Below, one piece after another: positions 16,685-23,605 of a stretch of 63,253 nucleotides of DNA (position 1 is its first letter; each line of letters begins with the position of its first letter). The DNA comes from Lachnospiraceae bacterium UBA7205 (lineage in GTDB: Bacteria > Bacillota > Clostridia > Lachnospirales > Lachnospiraceae), in assembly GCA_002490665.1 (NCBI GenBank), contig DKUL01000018.1:61496-124748 (forward strand). Direction: 5' to 3'. Made by a program: the position numbers and the translations under genes. The notes beneath the pieces were generated by a model, which ran no database searches, was not told the origin of the DNA, and saw only the letters and a program-made list of their open reading frames with translations.

Positions 16685-17386
16685 TTATCTCTTTTTGCCC
16701 TTAATCCTGATGAGCGCCTCGTATGCCGCCTGCTGTTCTGCCGCTTTCTTTGTCCTCCCCACACCCGTACCAATCAGCTTCTCATCAAGATATGCCTCAA
16801 CGCGGAACTCCTTGTCATGGTCTGGTCCTGTCTCGCCGACCAGCTCATACCTTAACTGTGCGGTATTATTCTTCTGGATTTCCTCCTGTAACAGTGTCTT
16901 GCTGTCCATAAACAGTATTTTATCCTCCAAATCGGACAACACAAAACGGTATATGTACTTTTTCGCATTTTCTATACCGCCATCCAGAAAAATAGCGCCT
17001 ATCACCGCCTCCATGACATCGGAAATGATGGAGTCCCTTTTCCGCCCCCCTGTTGCTTCCTCGCCCTTGCCAAGCAGAATGTATGAGCCAAGCCGGATAT
17101 CCCTTGCGCAGTACGCCAGCGCCGGCTCACACACCATCGACGCGCGCAGCCTTGTCAGCTGTCCCTCCGGCATGTCCTTATTCTCATTAAACAAAAATTC
17201 ACTCGAAACCAGTTCCAGCACGGCATCGCCCAAAAATTCCAGCCGCTCATAATTTCCAAGCTTATTAATCTTCTGTTCATTGGCAAATGAGCTGTGTGTC
17301 AATGCCTGTTTCAGCAGTGCCTCATCCTTGAACTGGTATCCGATTTTTTCCTGCAGCTCCTTCAAAGCCTCTTTCCTATTCCTCAT
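16685..17386 (-). CDS. rnc: ribonuclease III
   Basis: Double-strand-specific endoribonuclease that processes rRNA precursors and structured mRNAs. The 233-residue enzyme has the catalytic signature NYERLEFLGDAVLEL (about 45-59), the second acidic site DVMEAVIGAIFLDGG (about 123-137), and a C-terminal double-stranded RNA-binding domain (about 160-230) ending GRTKKAAEQQAAYEAL. The start at 17386 follows AGGAG by seven bases. It lies between acpP and smc, as in many Firmicutes. Confidence 0.96.
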   Translation of the reverse strand: MRNRKEALKELQEKIGYQFKDEALLKQALTHSSFANEQKINKLGNYERLEFLGDAVLELVSSEFLFNENKDMPEGQLTRLRASMVCEPALAYCARDIRLGSYILLGKGEEATGGRKRDSIISDVMEAVIGAIFLDGGIENAKKYIYRFVLSDLEDKILFMDSKTLLQEEIQKNNTAQLRYELVGETGPDHDKEFRVEAYLDEKLIGTGVGRTKKAAEQQAAYEALIRIKGKKR

Positions 17387-17407
17387 ATGATTGCTCCTGT
17401 TGCACCA

Positions 17408-17432
17408 ACAAAAAGCCCTTTTTACGGGGCTT
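17408..17432 (-). terminator. terminator-like hairpin between acpP and rnc
   Basis: On the minus strand AAGCCC, an eight-base loop, GGGCTT, then TTTG. The stem is only six pairs with a short U-tract, so it probably reduces rather than stops transcription from plsX-acpP into rnc-smc-ftsY. Confidence 0.5.
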
Positions 17433-17449
17433 CTTTTATTATTGTTTTC

Positions 17450-17680
17450 TTAAATATTCGCCTTTTCAATCCAGTCAACAGCATCCTTTACTGTCTTGAG
17501 CCTGTCCAGCCCCTCTGTCGGTATGTGGATGCCAAGCTCATCCTCCACACCCATAAATATCTGGTACAAATCCAATGAATCGGCTCCCAGGTCTGTAAGA
17601 AAAGTCATGTCCATTTCAATCTCATCGGGATCCATTCCCAAAACGGCAGCCGTAACCTTCTTCAACGCTTCAAATTCCAT
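17450..17680 (-). CDS. acpP: acyl carrier protein
   Basis: Carries growing fatty-acyl chains on a phosphopantetheine arm. It is 76 residues, acidic and helical. The modified serine lies in LGADSLDLYQIFMG (about S36), matching the DSL motif. It is 17 bases after plsX, so acyl-phosphate synthesis and the carrier are co-expressed. Several essential fab genes are absent from the window. Confidence 0.95.
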   Translation of the reverse strand: MEFEALKKVTAAVLGMDPDEIEMDMTFLTDLGADSLDLYQIFMGVEDELGIHIPTEGLDRLKTVKDAVDWIEKANI

Positions 17681-17697
17681 TTAATCAGACCCTTTCC

Positions 17698-18711
17698 CTA
17701 CTCATCCCGCAAAATGACTTTTTCCCTTATCTTCTCATTGATTTTCTGCTCCTTGAATGTCACGCACTGAAGAATTGAATTTTTAATCTCGACTGCTTTG
17801 GAGCTTCCGTGGGTCTTTACCACAAGCCCGTTTAAGCCCAGAAGCGGCGCCCCGCCGTGCTCCTCAAGGCTGAAGCCCTTCAGGGTCGCTTTCAGGGCTG
17901 GCTTTACAAGAAGTGCGCCTATTTTGCTCCTGAGCGAGCTCATCATTCCTGTCTTTACTTTTTTAATCAGTGTGGCACCCACGCCCTCATATAATTTCAG
18001 GATGATGTTCCCTGCAAATGCTTCACATACGATTACGTCGGCATATCCCGTAGGAATATCCCTTGCCTCAATGCTTCCTATGAAGTTTATCTCCGGACAG
18101 TTCTTGAGAAGCGGGAAGGTCTCTTTTACAAGCGCGTTTCCCTTTTCCTCCTCCGCACCGATGTTCACAATTGCCACTTTTGGATTCGGGACGCCCATGA
18201 CGCTTTCCATGTATACAGAACCCATCTTGGCAAACTGTACCAGATGGGACGGCCTGGCATCCACATTTGCCCCGCAGTCAATCAGAAGCGAACAGCCTGT
18301 CTCTGTCGGGATGAGCGGTGCAAGGGGCGGGCGCTCGATTCCTTTGATTCTGCCGACAATCAGCTGTCCGCCGACAAGTACTGCACCTGAACTTCCTGCC
18401 GATACAAACGCATCACAGACACCGTCCTTTACCAGATTAAGTGCAACCACAATCGAGGAATCTTTCTTCTTTCTGATTGCCATTACGGGCGGCTCCGCAG
18501 TCTCTATAATTTCTTCTGCATTTACGATTTCAATTTGTTCCTTGTTGTATGTATACTGCACAAGCTCCTTTTTGATGGCATCCTGCCTGCCTGTCAGATA
18601 CACTTTAATTCTGCTGTTTTCTGCCACAGCCTCTATTGCACCCTTTACAATTTCTGCCGGGGCGTTGTCCCCGCCCATGGCATCCACTGCTACCCTGGTC
18701 ATTTCTCCCAT
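17698..18711 (-). CDS. plsX: phosphate acyltransferase PlsX
   Basis: Makes acyl-phosphate from acyl-ACP, feeding PlsY in phospholipid synthesis. The start at 18711 (MGEMTRVAVDAMGGDNAP) is chosen because GGAGG lies eight bases upstream; a longer frame starts at 18732 without such a site. The 337-residue protein shows the family's N-terminal VAVDAMGGDNAP and the later DAFVSAGSSGAVLVGG, IDCGANVDARP and VCEAFAGNIILK-type segments. It is followed by acpP and preceded by its own promoter. Confidence 0.95.
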   Translation of the reverse strand: MGEMTRVAVDAMGGDNAPAEIVKGAIEAVAENSRIKVYLTGRQDAIKKELVQYTYNKEQIEIVNAEEIIETAEPPVMAIRKKKDSSIVVALNLVKDGVCDAFVSAGSSGAVLVGGQLIVGRIKGIERPPLAPLIPTETGCSLLIDCGANVDARPSHLVQFAKMGSVYMESVMGVPNPKVAIVNIGAEEEKGNALVKETFPLLKNCPEINFIGSIEARDIPTGYADVIVCEAFAGNIILKLYEGVGATLIKKVKTGMMSSLRSKIGALLVKPALKATLKGFSLEEHGGAPLLGLNGLVVKTHGSSKAVEIKNSILQCVTFKEQKINEKIREKVILRDE

Positions 18712-18770
18712 GTTCAAATCCTCCATTCGCAATTAGTCAGGAGCTGTTCCCAAATAATTACATTAATACT

Positions 18771-18798
18771 TATATAAATATACTAGACCTACCGTCAA
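18771..18798 (-). promoter_or_regulatory. plsX-acpP promoter
   Basis: TTGACG, 16 bases, TATATA on the minus strand, 60 bases before the plsX start and just after the rpmF terminator. Confidence 0.5.
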
Positions 18799-18808
18799 AA
18801 ATCAAGGG

Positions 18809-18859
18809 AAAAAAACAAGGTGTAAAATCTTAATCATTCCATAAGACTTCACACCTTGT
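18809..18859 (-). terminator. intrinsic terminator after rpmF
   Basis: On the minus strand ACAAGGTGT pairs with ACACCTTGT, and inside it AAGTCTTAT pairs with ATTAAGATT around a GGAATG loop, giving a long hairpin followed by at least six T. It closes the yceD-rpmF transcript. Confidence 0.85.
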
Positions 18860-18920
18860 TTCCTGAAAGCGAACAGAGAAGATTATCCTCCCCTGCCCAT
18901 GCGCATAAAAAAATATCACA

Positions 18921-19100
18921 TTAATCAACTGCAATAATTTCCTTTTTGTTGTAAGAGCCACAAGACTTGCATACTCTGTGGGGCATCATCAGCGCGCCGC
19001 ACTTACTGCACTTTACCAATGTAGGAGCGCTCATCTTCCAGTTTGCTCTTCTCTTATCTCTTCTTGATTTAGAAGATTTATTTTTTGGACATATAGACAT
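18921..19100 (-). CDS. rpmF: 50S ribosomal protein L32
   Basis: Ribosomal protein L32, 59 residues. It begins MSICPKNKSSKSRRDKRRAN, and the zinc ribbon is complete: CSKC at about 31-34 and CKSC at about 44-47. This zinc-binding form is the usual one when zinc is plentiful; a non-zinc paralogue is not seen here. GGAGG lies seven bases before the ATG at 19100, two bases after the yceD stop. Confidence 0.96.
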   Translation of the reverse strand: MSICPKNKSSKSRRDKRRANWKMSAPTLVKCSKCGALMMPHRVCKSCGSYNKKEIIAVD

Positions 19101-19102
19101 TG

Positions 19103-19630
19103 TTACACCTCCTTATTCGCATGAAATAAATCTTTTATTGCTGCCATTCTGGGATCTGGAACAAAATCATCGCATCCACAGTCTCCATCATTCAGATTTT
19201 TACCGCAAACCTTGCAAATTCCTTTGCAGTCATCCTTACATAAAATCTTCATCGGCCAATCCAATAATAATTCATTATTGACTAGTTCATCTACATTTAA
19301 GTGATATCCTTCCATAAGTTCCAGTGAATCCCCTTCATCTGCGTCCTCACCTGTATAATCCGGTGCGACGACCTCATTATCAAAGGATAAATCAAATGTA
19401 TAATCGACATCCTGCAGGCACCTGTCACATGCAAGTGCAAATGTAATATGCACATTCCCCTGCACCAGCGCCCTCGAACGCCCGATATTAGAAAGCTTCA
19501 GCACAACCGGGCTCTTTTCCTTTATCGAGAAAGTTCCATACTGATTCGTAAAGGTATCCGCATCATACGATGCAGCCAGCTCCTGTACTTGTCCTTCATT
19601 TGTAAATACATCTGTCAAATTCACTAACAT
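19103..19630 (-). CDS. yceD: YceD/DUF177 family protein
   Basis: Member of the DUF177 family that nearly always precedes rpmF; in plants and bacteria relatives are linked to 23S rRNA accumulation. The 175-residue protein shows the family's CDRCLQDVDYTF strand (about 103) and an acidic middle. The C-terminal Cys-rich element (CKDDCKGICKVCGKNLNDGDCGCD) has seven cysteines and is probably a metal site, as in relatives. AGGAG lies six bases before the ATG. It is the first gene of its operon, behind a consensus promoter. Confidence 0.92.
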   Translation of the reverse strand: MLVNLTDVFTNEGQVQELAASYDADTFTNQYGTFSIKEKSPVVLKLSNIGRSRALVQGNVHITFALACDRCLQDVDYTFDLSFDNEVVAPDYTGEDADEGDSLELMEGYHLNVDELVNNELLLDWPMKILCKDDCKGICKVCGKNLNDGDCGCDDFVPDPRMAAIKDLFHANKEV

Positions 19631-19657
19631 AGTAGACTCCTATTCACACATTCACTT

Positions 19658-19686
19658 ATTATACAGAACCTCCGAAAATTTGTCAA
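19658..19686 (-). promoter_or_regulatory. yceD-rpmF promoter, fully consensus
   Basis: TTGACA, 17 bases, TATAAT on the minus strand. Every position agrees with the sigma-A consensus, in keeping with the need for strong ribosomal-protein expression. Confidence 0.85.
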
Positions 19687-19830
19687 CAGTATTTATCAGT
19701 TTTTCTATGTTTTTTTGTCCTTTCATGATATTATGGAGATAAGTCGTTTCAACAACTATTTATTCCAGAGAGGGGATAAATTTGTGCTTACGCCCAAATT
19801 CGCAGACTTTGGCAAGAATGGAGGATTACC

Positions 19831-21078
19831 ATGAATGTTACTGCCGTAATTGCAGAATACAATCCTTTTCACAACGGTCACCTGTACCAGCTCCGGACAA
19901 TCCGCGAGCAGGGAGCCGACTACATCATTATAATCATGAGCGGGGACTTCATGCAGCGCGGGATTCCCGCCATCGTCAGCAAATACGAACGCTGCCGGAT
20001 GGCACTGTCAAACGGCGCGGATCTTGTTTTCGAGCTCCCTGTCTACTCCGCACTTGGCAGCGCAGAATACTTTGCACAGGGTGCGGTGTCCATGCTTGAC
20101 AAGCTGGGTATTGTTGATGTCCTGCACTTTGGCAGCGAATCGGGTGATATCGCGCTGCTTACGGAATCTGCAAAAATAATCGCCCACGAAACTACTTCGT
20201 ACAAAGCATCGCTGAACAACTATCTCAGGCAGGGCATCTCTTTTCCCGCTGCCAGGGACAAGGCACTGTCTGATAGCTTTTCTGGCAGGAATATCGAACA
20301 GATTATCAAAATGCCCAACAATATCCTTGGAATGGAATATATTAAGGCGCTTATCCAGAGAAACAGTTCCATAAAACCGGCAACACTTGTGAGAAAGGGC
20401 GCGGGATATTCCTCGGACTTACTTGTTTCCGGCAGCTTTGTCTCTGCAAACGCCATTCGCACTGCACTCTCTGCCCAAAAAGACAGCGAAGTCAGGGAAC
20501 ACATGCCTGACTCCGTGTATGAAATGCTTGGGCAGACACTTTTATTTGCAAATGATTTTTCAGAAATATGTTTATACAAGATGCTTCAGCTTTCTGCCAA
20601 TAAAGAAAGCTTTGCAGGCTATTATGATGTCGGGAAGCAGCTCTCACATACACTGTATGGCAATCTGTATCATTATACTTCGTTTGACGGATTCGCACTG
20701 AAAAACAAAACCAAAAACCTGACGTTCTCGCGTATCTGCCGCAGTCTTATGCACATTCTCCTGGACATGACGCAGGACAATGCTGATTGCTTCAAACAAT
20801 ACGATTATGTACAGTATGCAAGGCTTCTCGGTTTTACAAAGCATGGCCAGGAACTGTTAAAATCAATCAAGGCAAACACGTCCATTCCTGTTCTGACCAA
20901 GCCGTCCGCTGCACGAAAACAGCTTTCCGGTGCAGCACTGATGTCTTTTCAGGCAGACATTTATGCCGCAACCATTTACGAGAGTGTCAGGAACCAGAAA
21001 ATCCAGCGCCTGTCAGGCTACTCCGCAAAAGAATCCGTCCGGAACGAATTTACTTCGGAAATCATAAAGCTTCCATAG
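19831..21078 (+). CDS. tmcAL: tRNA(Met) cytidine acetate ligase TmcAL
   Basis: Makes N4-acetylcytidine at the wobble position of elongator tRNA-Met using acetate and ATP. The 415-residue protein has the nucleotidyl-transferase HIGH-type motif in EYNPFHNGHLYQL (about 9-21), the ISGDF-like segment IIMSGDFMQRG (about 35-45), and the RKGAGYSS-type loop near residue 185. GGAGG lies six bases upstream of the ATG. It is the only plus-strand gene for 20 kb here, divergent from yceD and nearly touching UPF0210 (13 bases apart, tail to tail). Confidence 0.92.
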   Translation: MNVTAVIAEYNPFHNGHLYQLRTIREQGADYIIIIMSGDFMQRGIPAIVSKYERCRMALSNGADLVFELPVYSALGSAEYFAQGAVSMLDKLGIVDVLHFGSESGDIALLTESAKIIAHETTSYKASLNNYLRQGISFPAARDKALSDSFSGRNIEQIIKMPNNILGMEYIKALIQRNSSIKPATLVRKGAGYSSDLLVSGSFVSANAIRTALSAQKDSEVREHMPDSVYEMLGQTLLFANDFSEICLYKMLQLSANKESFAGYYDVGKQLSHTLYGNLYHYTSFDGFALKNKTKNLTFSRICRSLMHILLDMTQDNADCFKQYDYVQYARLLGFTKHGQELLKSIKANTSIPVLTKPSAARKQLSGAALMSFQADIYAATIYESVRNQKIQRLSGYSAKESVRNEFTSEIIKLP

Positions 21079-21091
21079 GAATCTTCTCGTC

Positions 21092-22456
21092 TTAATTCTT
21101 AAAGCTATGGATTGGCGCCGGTATTCTGCCGCCACGGTTCACAAATGCATCACAGGAATACCGGTTTACGGGCATGATGGGCGCATGTCCGAGCAGGCCG
21201 CCAAATTCCGCGCTGTCTCCCACGGTTTTCCCAATAACGGGGATAATGCGCACTGCCGTGGTCTTTTGGTTTACCATGCCAATAGCAAGCTCATCTGCTA
21301 TGATTCCGGCAATTGTCGTCGGTTTTGTGTCACCCGGAATCGCAATCATGTCCAGTCCGACCGAGCAGACACAGGTCATCGCCTCAAGCTTCTCAAGCGT
21401 AAGCGCCCCCGCATTGACTGCGTCTATCATTCCCTGGTCTTCACTGACGGGAATAAACGCACCGCTGAGTCCGCCCACATAGGAGGATGCCATGACTCCA
21501 CCCTTTTTCACCTGGTCATTTAGCAGGGCAAGCGCTGCCGTTGTTCCCGGCGCTCCCGCATATTCCAGCCCGATTTCGCATAAAATGTCAGCCACGCTGT
21601 CACCGATAGCCGGTGTGGGCGCCAGGGACAAATCCACAATGCCAAAAGGAATGCCAAGCCGTTTCGATGCCTCCTGCGCGACAAGCTGTCCGACACGTGT
21701 AACCTTAAACGCCGTTTTCTTGATGGTTTCGCAGAGCACCTCAAAGTTCTCACCGCGCACCCTTTCCAGCGCATTTTTCACGACGCCGGGCCCGCTGACA
21801 CCGACATTGATGATGGCATCGGCTTCCGTCACGCCGTGAAATGCCCCCGCCATAAACGGATTGTCGTCCGGCGCGTTACAGAACACCACAAGCTTGGAAC
21901 AGCCAATGGAATCATTGTCCTTTGTGCGTTCCGCAGTCTCCTTGATGATATCCCCCATCAGCCTGACGGCATCCATGTCGATTCCTGTCTTGGTGGAGCC
22001 AAGATTCACGGAGCTGCACACCAGTTCTGTCTCCGCAAGCGCCTGCGGAATCGAGCGGAGCAGAAGCTCGTCCGCCTTTGTCATTCCTTTGGACACCAGC
22101 GCGGAATATCCGCCAAGGAAGTTCACGCCGACATCCTTGCGCGCCCTGTCAAGTGTCTTTGCGATTGACACGAAATCTTCGGACGTCCTGCACGCAGAAC
22201 CGCCCACCAGGGCAATCGGGGTAACGGAAATCCTTTTGTTCACAATAGGAATTCCAAATTCCTTCTCAATCGCCTCGCCAGTGGCTACCAGATTCTTTGC
22301 CACAGCCGTAATCTTGTTGTAAATTTTATCGTTTAGTCTGTCCAAATCTGAGTCAATACAGTCAAGGAGACTGATGCCAAGCGTGATTGTCCTGACATCG
22401 AGATTCTCCTTTTCAATCATTTTGTTTGTCTCCAACACTTCATTTATGTTTATCAT
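21092..22456 (-). CDS. UPF0210 family protein (DUF711)
   Basis: A 454-residue protein of the UPF0210/DUF711 family. It starts MININEVLETNKMIEKENLDVR and contains the family's glycine-rich GVSGPGVVKNAL and GAPGTTAALALLNDQVKKGG segments. The structure of relatives resembles a glycyl-radical-enzyme barrel (the family is also labelled PFL-like), but no catalytic Gly or Cys loop is visible and no reaction is known. It is 23 bases downstream of the ACT-domain gene, its nearly constant partner in Clostridia, so the two probably work together. Confidence 0.93.
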   Translation of the reverse strand: MININEVLETNKMIEKENLDVRTITLGISLLDCIDSDLDRLNDKIYNKITAVAKNLVATGEAIEKEFGIPIVNKRISVTPIALVGGSACRTSEDFVSIAKTLDRARKDVGVNFLGGYSALVSKGMTKADELLLRSIPQALAETELVCSSVNLGSTKTGIDMDAVRLMGDIIKETAERTKDNDSIGCSKLVVFCNAPDDNPFMAGAFHGVTEADAIINVGVSGPGVVKNALERVRGENFEVLCETIKKTAFKVTRVGQLVAQEASKRLGIPFGIVDLSLAPTPAIGDSVADILCEIGLEYAGAPGTTAALALLNDQVKKGGVMASSYVGGLSGAFIPVSEDQGMIDAVNAGALTLEKLEAMTCVCSVGLDMIAIPGDTKPTTIAGIIADELAIGMVNQKTTAVRIIPVIGKTVGDSAEFGGLLGHAPIMPVNRYSCDAFVNRGGRIPAPIHSFKN

Positions 22457-22479
22457 ATCAAATGCCCTCCCAAAAAATA

Positions 22480-22752
22480 TTACAGTCTGTGCATACTATT
22501 AAAGATTTCCTCTCTCTGACATCTGATAATCACACCGATTTCCTCCCCGAGCCTGTCAAGGTCATCCGATACCTCGCTGACTGACTTGGCAGCAGAGCTC
22601 ATATCCGCTATCATCATCATATTGAAATAGTCATCCACAATGGTCTGCGAGATGTCAAGAATATTTATCTTGTTTTCGGCAAGATATGTACATACCCTTG
22701 CAATAATGCCTACGGTATCTTTTCCTACTACTGTAATAATCGTCTTTTTCAT
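22480..22752 (-). CDS. UPF0237 ACT-domain protein
   Basis: A 90-residue single ACT domain (MKKTIITVVGKDTVGIIARVCTYL at its start), of the UPF0237 family. ACT domains bind amino acids or similar ligands, and a free-standing one is expected to be a regulatory subunit. It is coupled to UPF0210 downstream and separated from the WalJ-type gene by 35 bases. No DNA-binding part is present. Confidence 0.92.
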   Translation of the reverse strand: MKKTIITVVGKDTVGIIARVCTYLAENKINILDISQTIVDDYFNMMMIADMSSAAKSVSEVSDDLDRLGEEIGVIIRCQREEIFNSMHRL

Positions 22753-22787
22753 AATCTTAGCTCCTATCCTTTTTCTTTTATATGATC

Positions 22788-23585
22788 CTATATTTCTACT
22801 AATCGTGACATTTCACTCCGGCTTGCGACAAAAATAGGGAAATCATCCGGCTTATATGGATTGTCTGCCATGGATATTTCCAGCCGGACTGTCTCATATG
22901 CCAGCTCAGCCATATTATTTTCCTTGCTTAAATGCCCCAGAAATACGGTTTTCAGGTTGTCGTGCAGCAGACGGCTAAGCAGTCTTCCCGAGAGCTCATT
23001 CGACAAATGCCCCTTTTTTCCAAGTATCCGCTGTTTCAGGGCGTACGGATATGGTCCTACCTGCAGCATATTGATATCATGATTGGCTTCCAGCAAAAGG
23101 GCATCCATTCCCCGCAGGCATTCCACCGTGTATTCATCGTACATGCCAAGATCCGTCGCCACTGCCATGCGCCTGCTTCCATACTGGAACCGGTACGCTA
23201 CTGGCTGCGCCGCGTCGTGGGAAATCTTCATCGGGTTGACCGTGATGTCCTTTAGGATAAACTTCTCGTCCGCCCGGACCGCGCGAAAAAGTGAGTCATC
23301 TATCGCGCCAAGATTACTCACTTTCTTAATGGCTTTTATTGTTCCTTCTGTGGCATATATCGGTATGCCAAATTTCCTGCACAATACACCCAGACCGCCG
23401 ATATGGTCTGAGTGCTCATGCGTAATCAGTATCCCATCAATGTCTTTCCCTGTCAGCCCAAGCTGGTTTAGTCCTTCCACAGTCCTCTTGCAGCTTATTC
23501 CTGCATCCACCAGAAGGTGCGTGGCATCTGTACCGATATAGATACAGTTGCCACTGCTTCCGCTGGCTATACTACACATTCTCAT
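22788..23585 (-). CDS. metallo-beta-lactamase fold hydrolase, YycJ/WalJ type
   Basis: A 265-residue metal-dependent hydrolase. The signature HEHSDHIGG is at about residues 57-65, and a later HD/HLS set supplies the other ligands. The opening SIASGSSGNCIYI is typical of YycJ/WalJ proteins, which in Bacillus are linked to the WalRK cell-wall pathway and have exonuclease-like relatives. WalRK genes are not in this window. The start is taken at 23585 because the AAAGGA site abuts an ATG three codons earlier (23594). Confidence 0.87.
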   Translation of the reverse strand: MRMCSIASGSSGNCIYIGTDATHLLVDAGISCKRTVEGLNQLGLTGKDIDGILITHEHSDHIGGLGVLCRKFGIPIYATEGTIKAIKKVSNLGAIDDSLFRAVRADEKFILKDITVNPMKISHDAAQPVAYRFQYGSRRMAVATDLGMYDEYTVECLRGMDALLLEANHDINMLQVGPYPYALKQRILGKKGHLSNELSGRLLSRLLHDNLKTVFLGHLSKENNMAELAYETVRLEISMADNPYKPDDFPIFVASRSEMSRLVEI

Positions 23586-23605
23586 TTTATTCATTCCTTT
23601 GTTTT

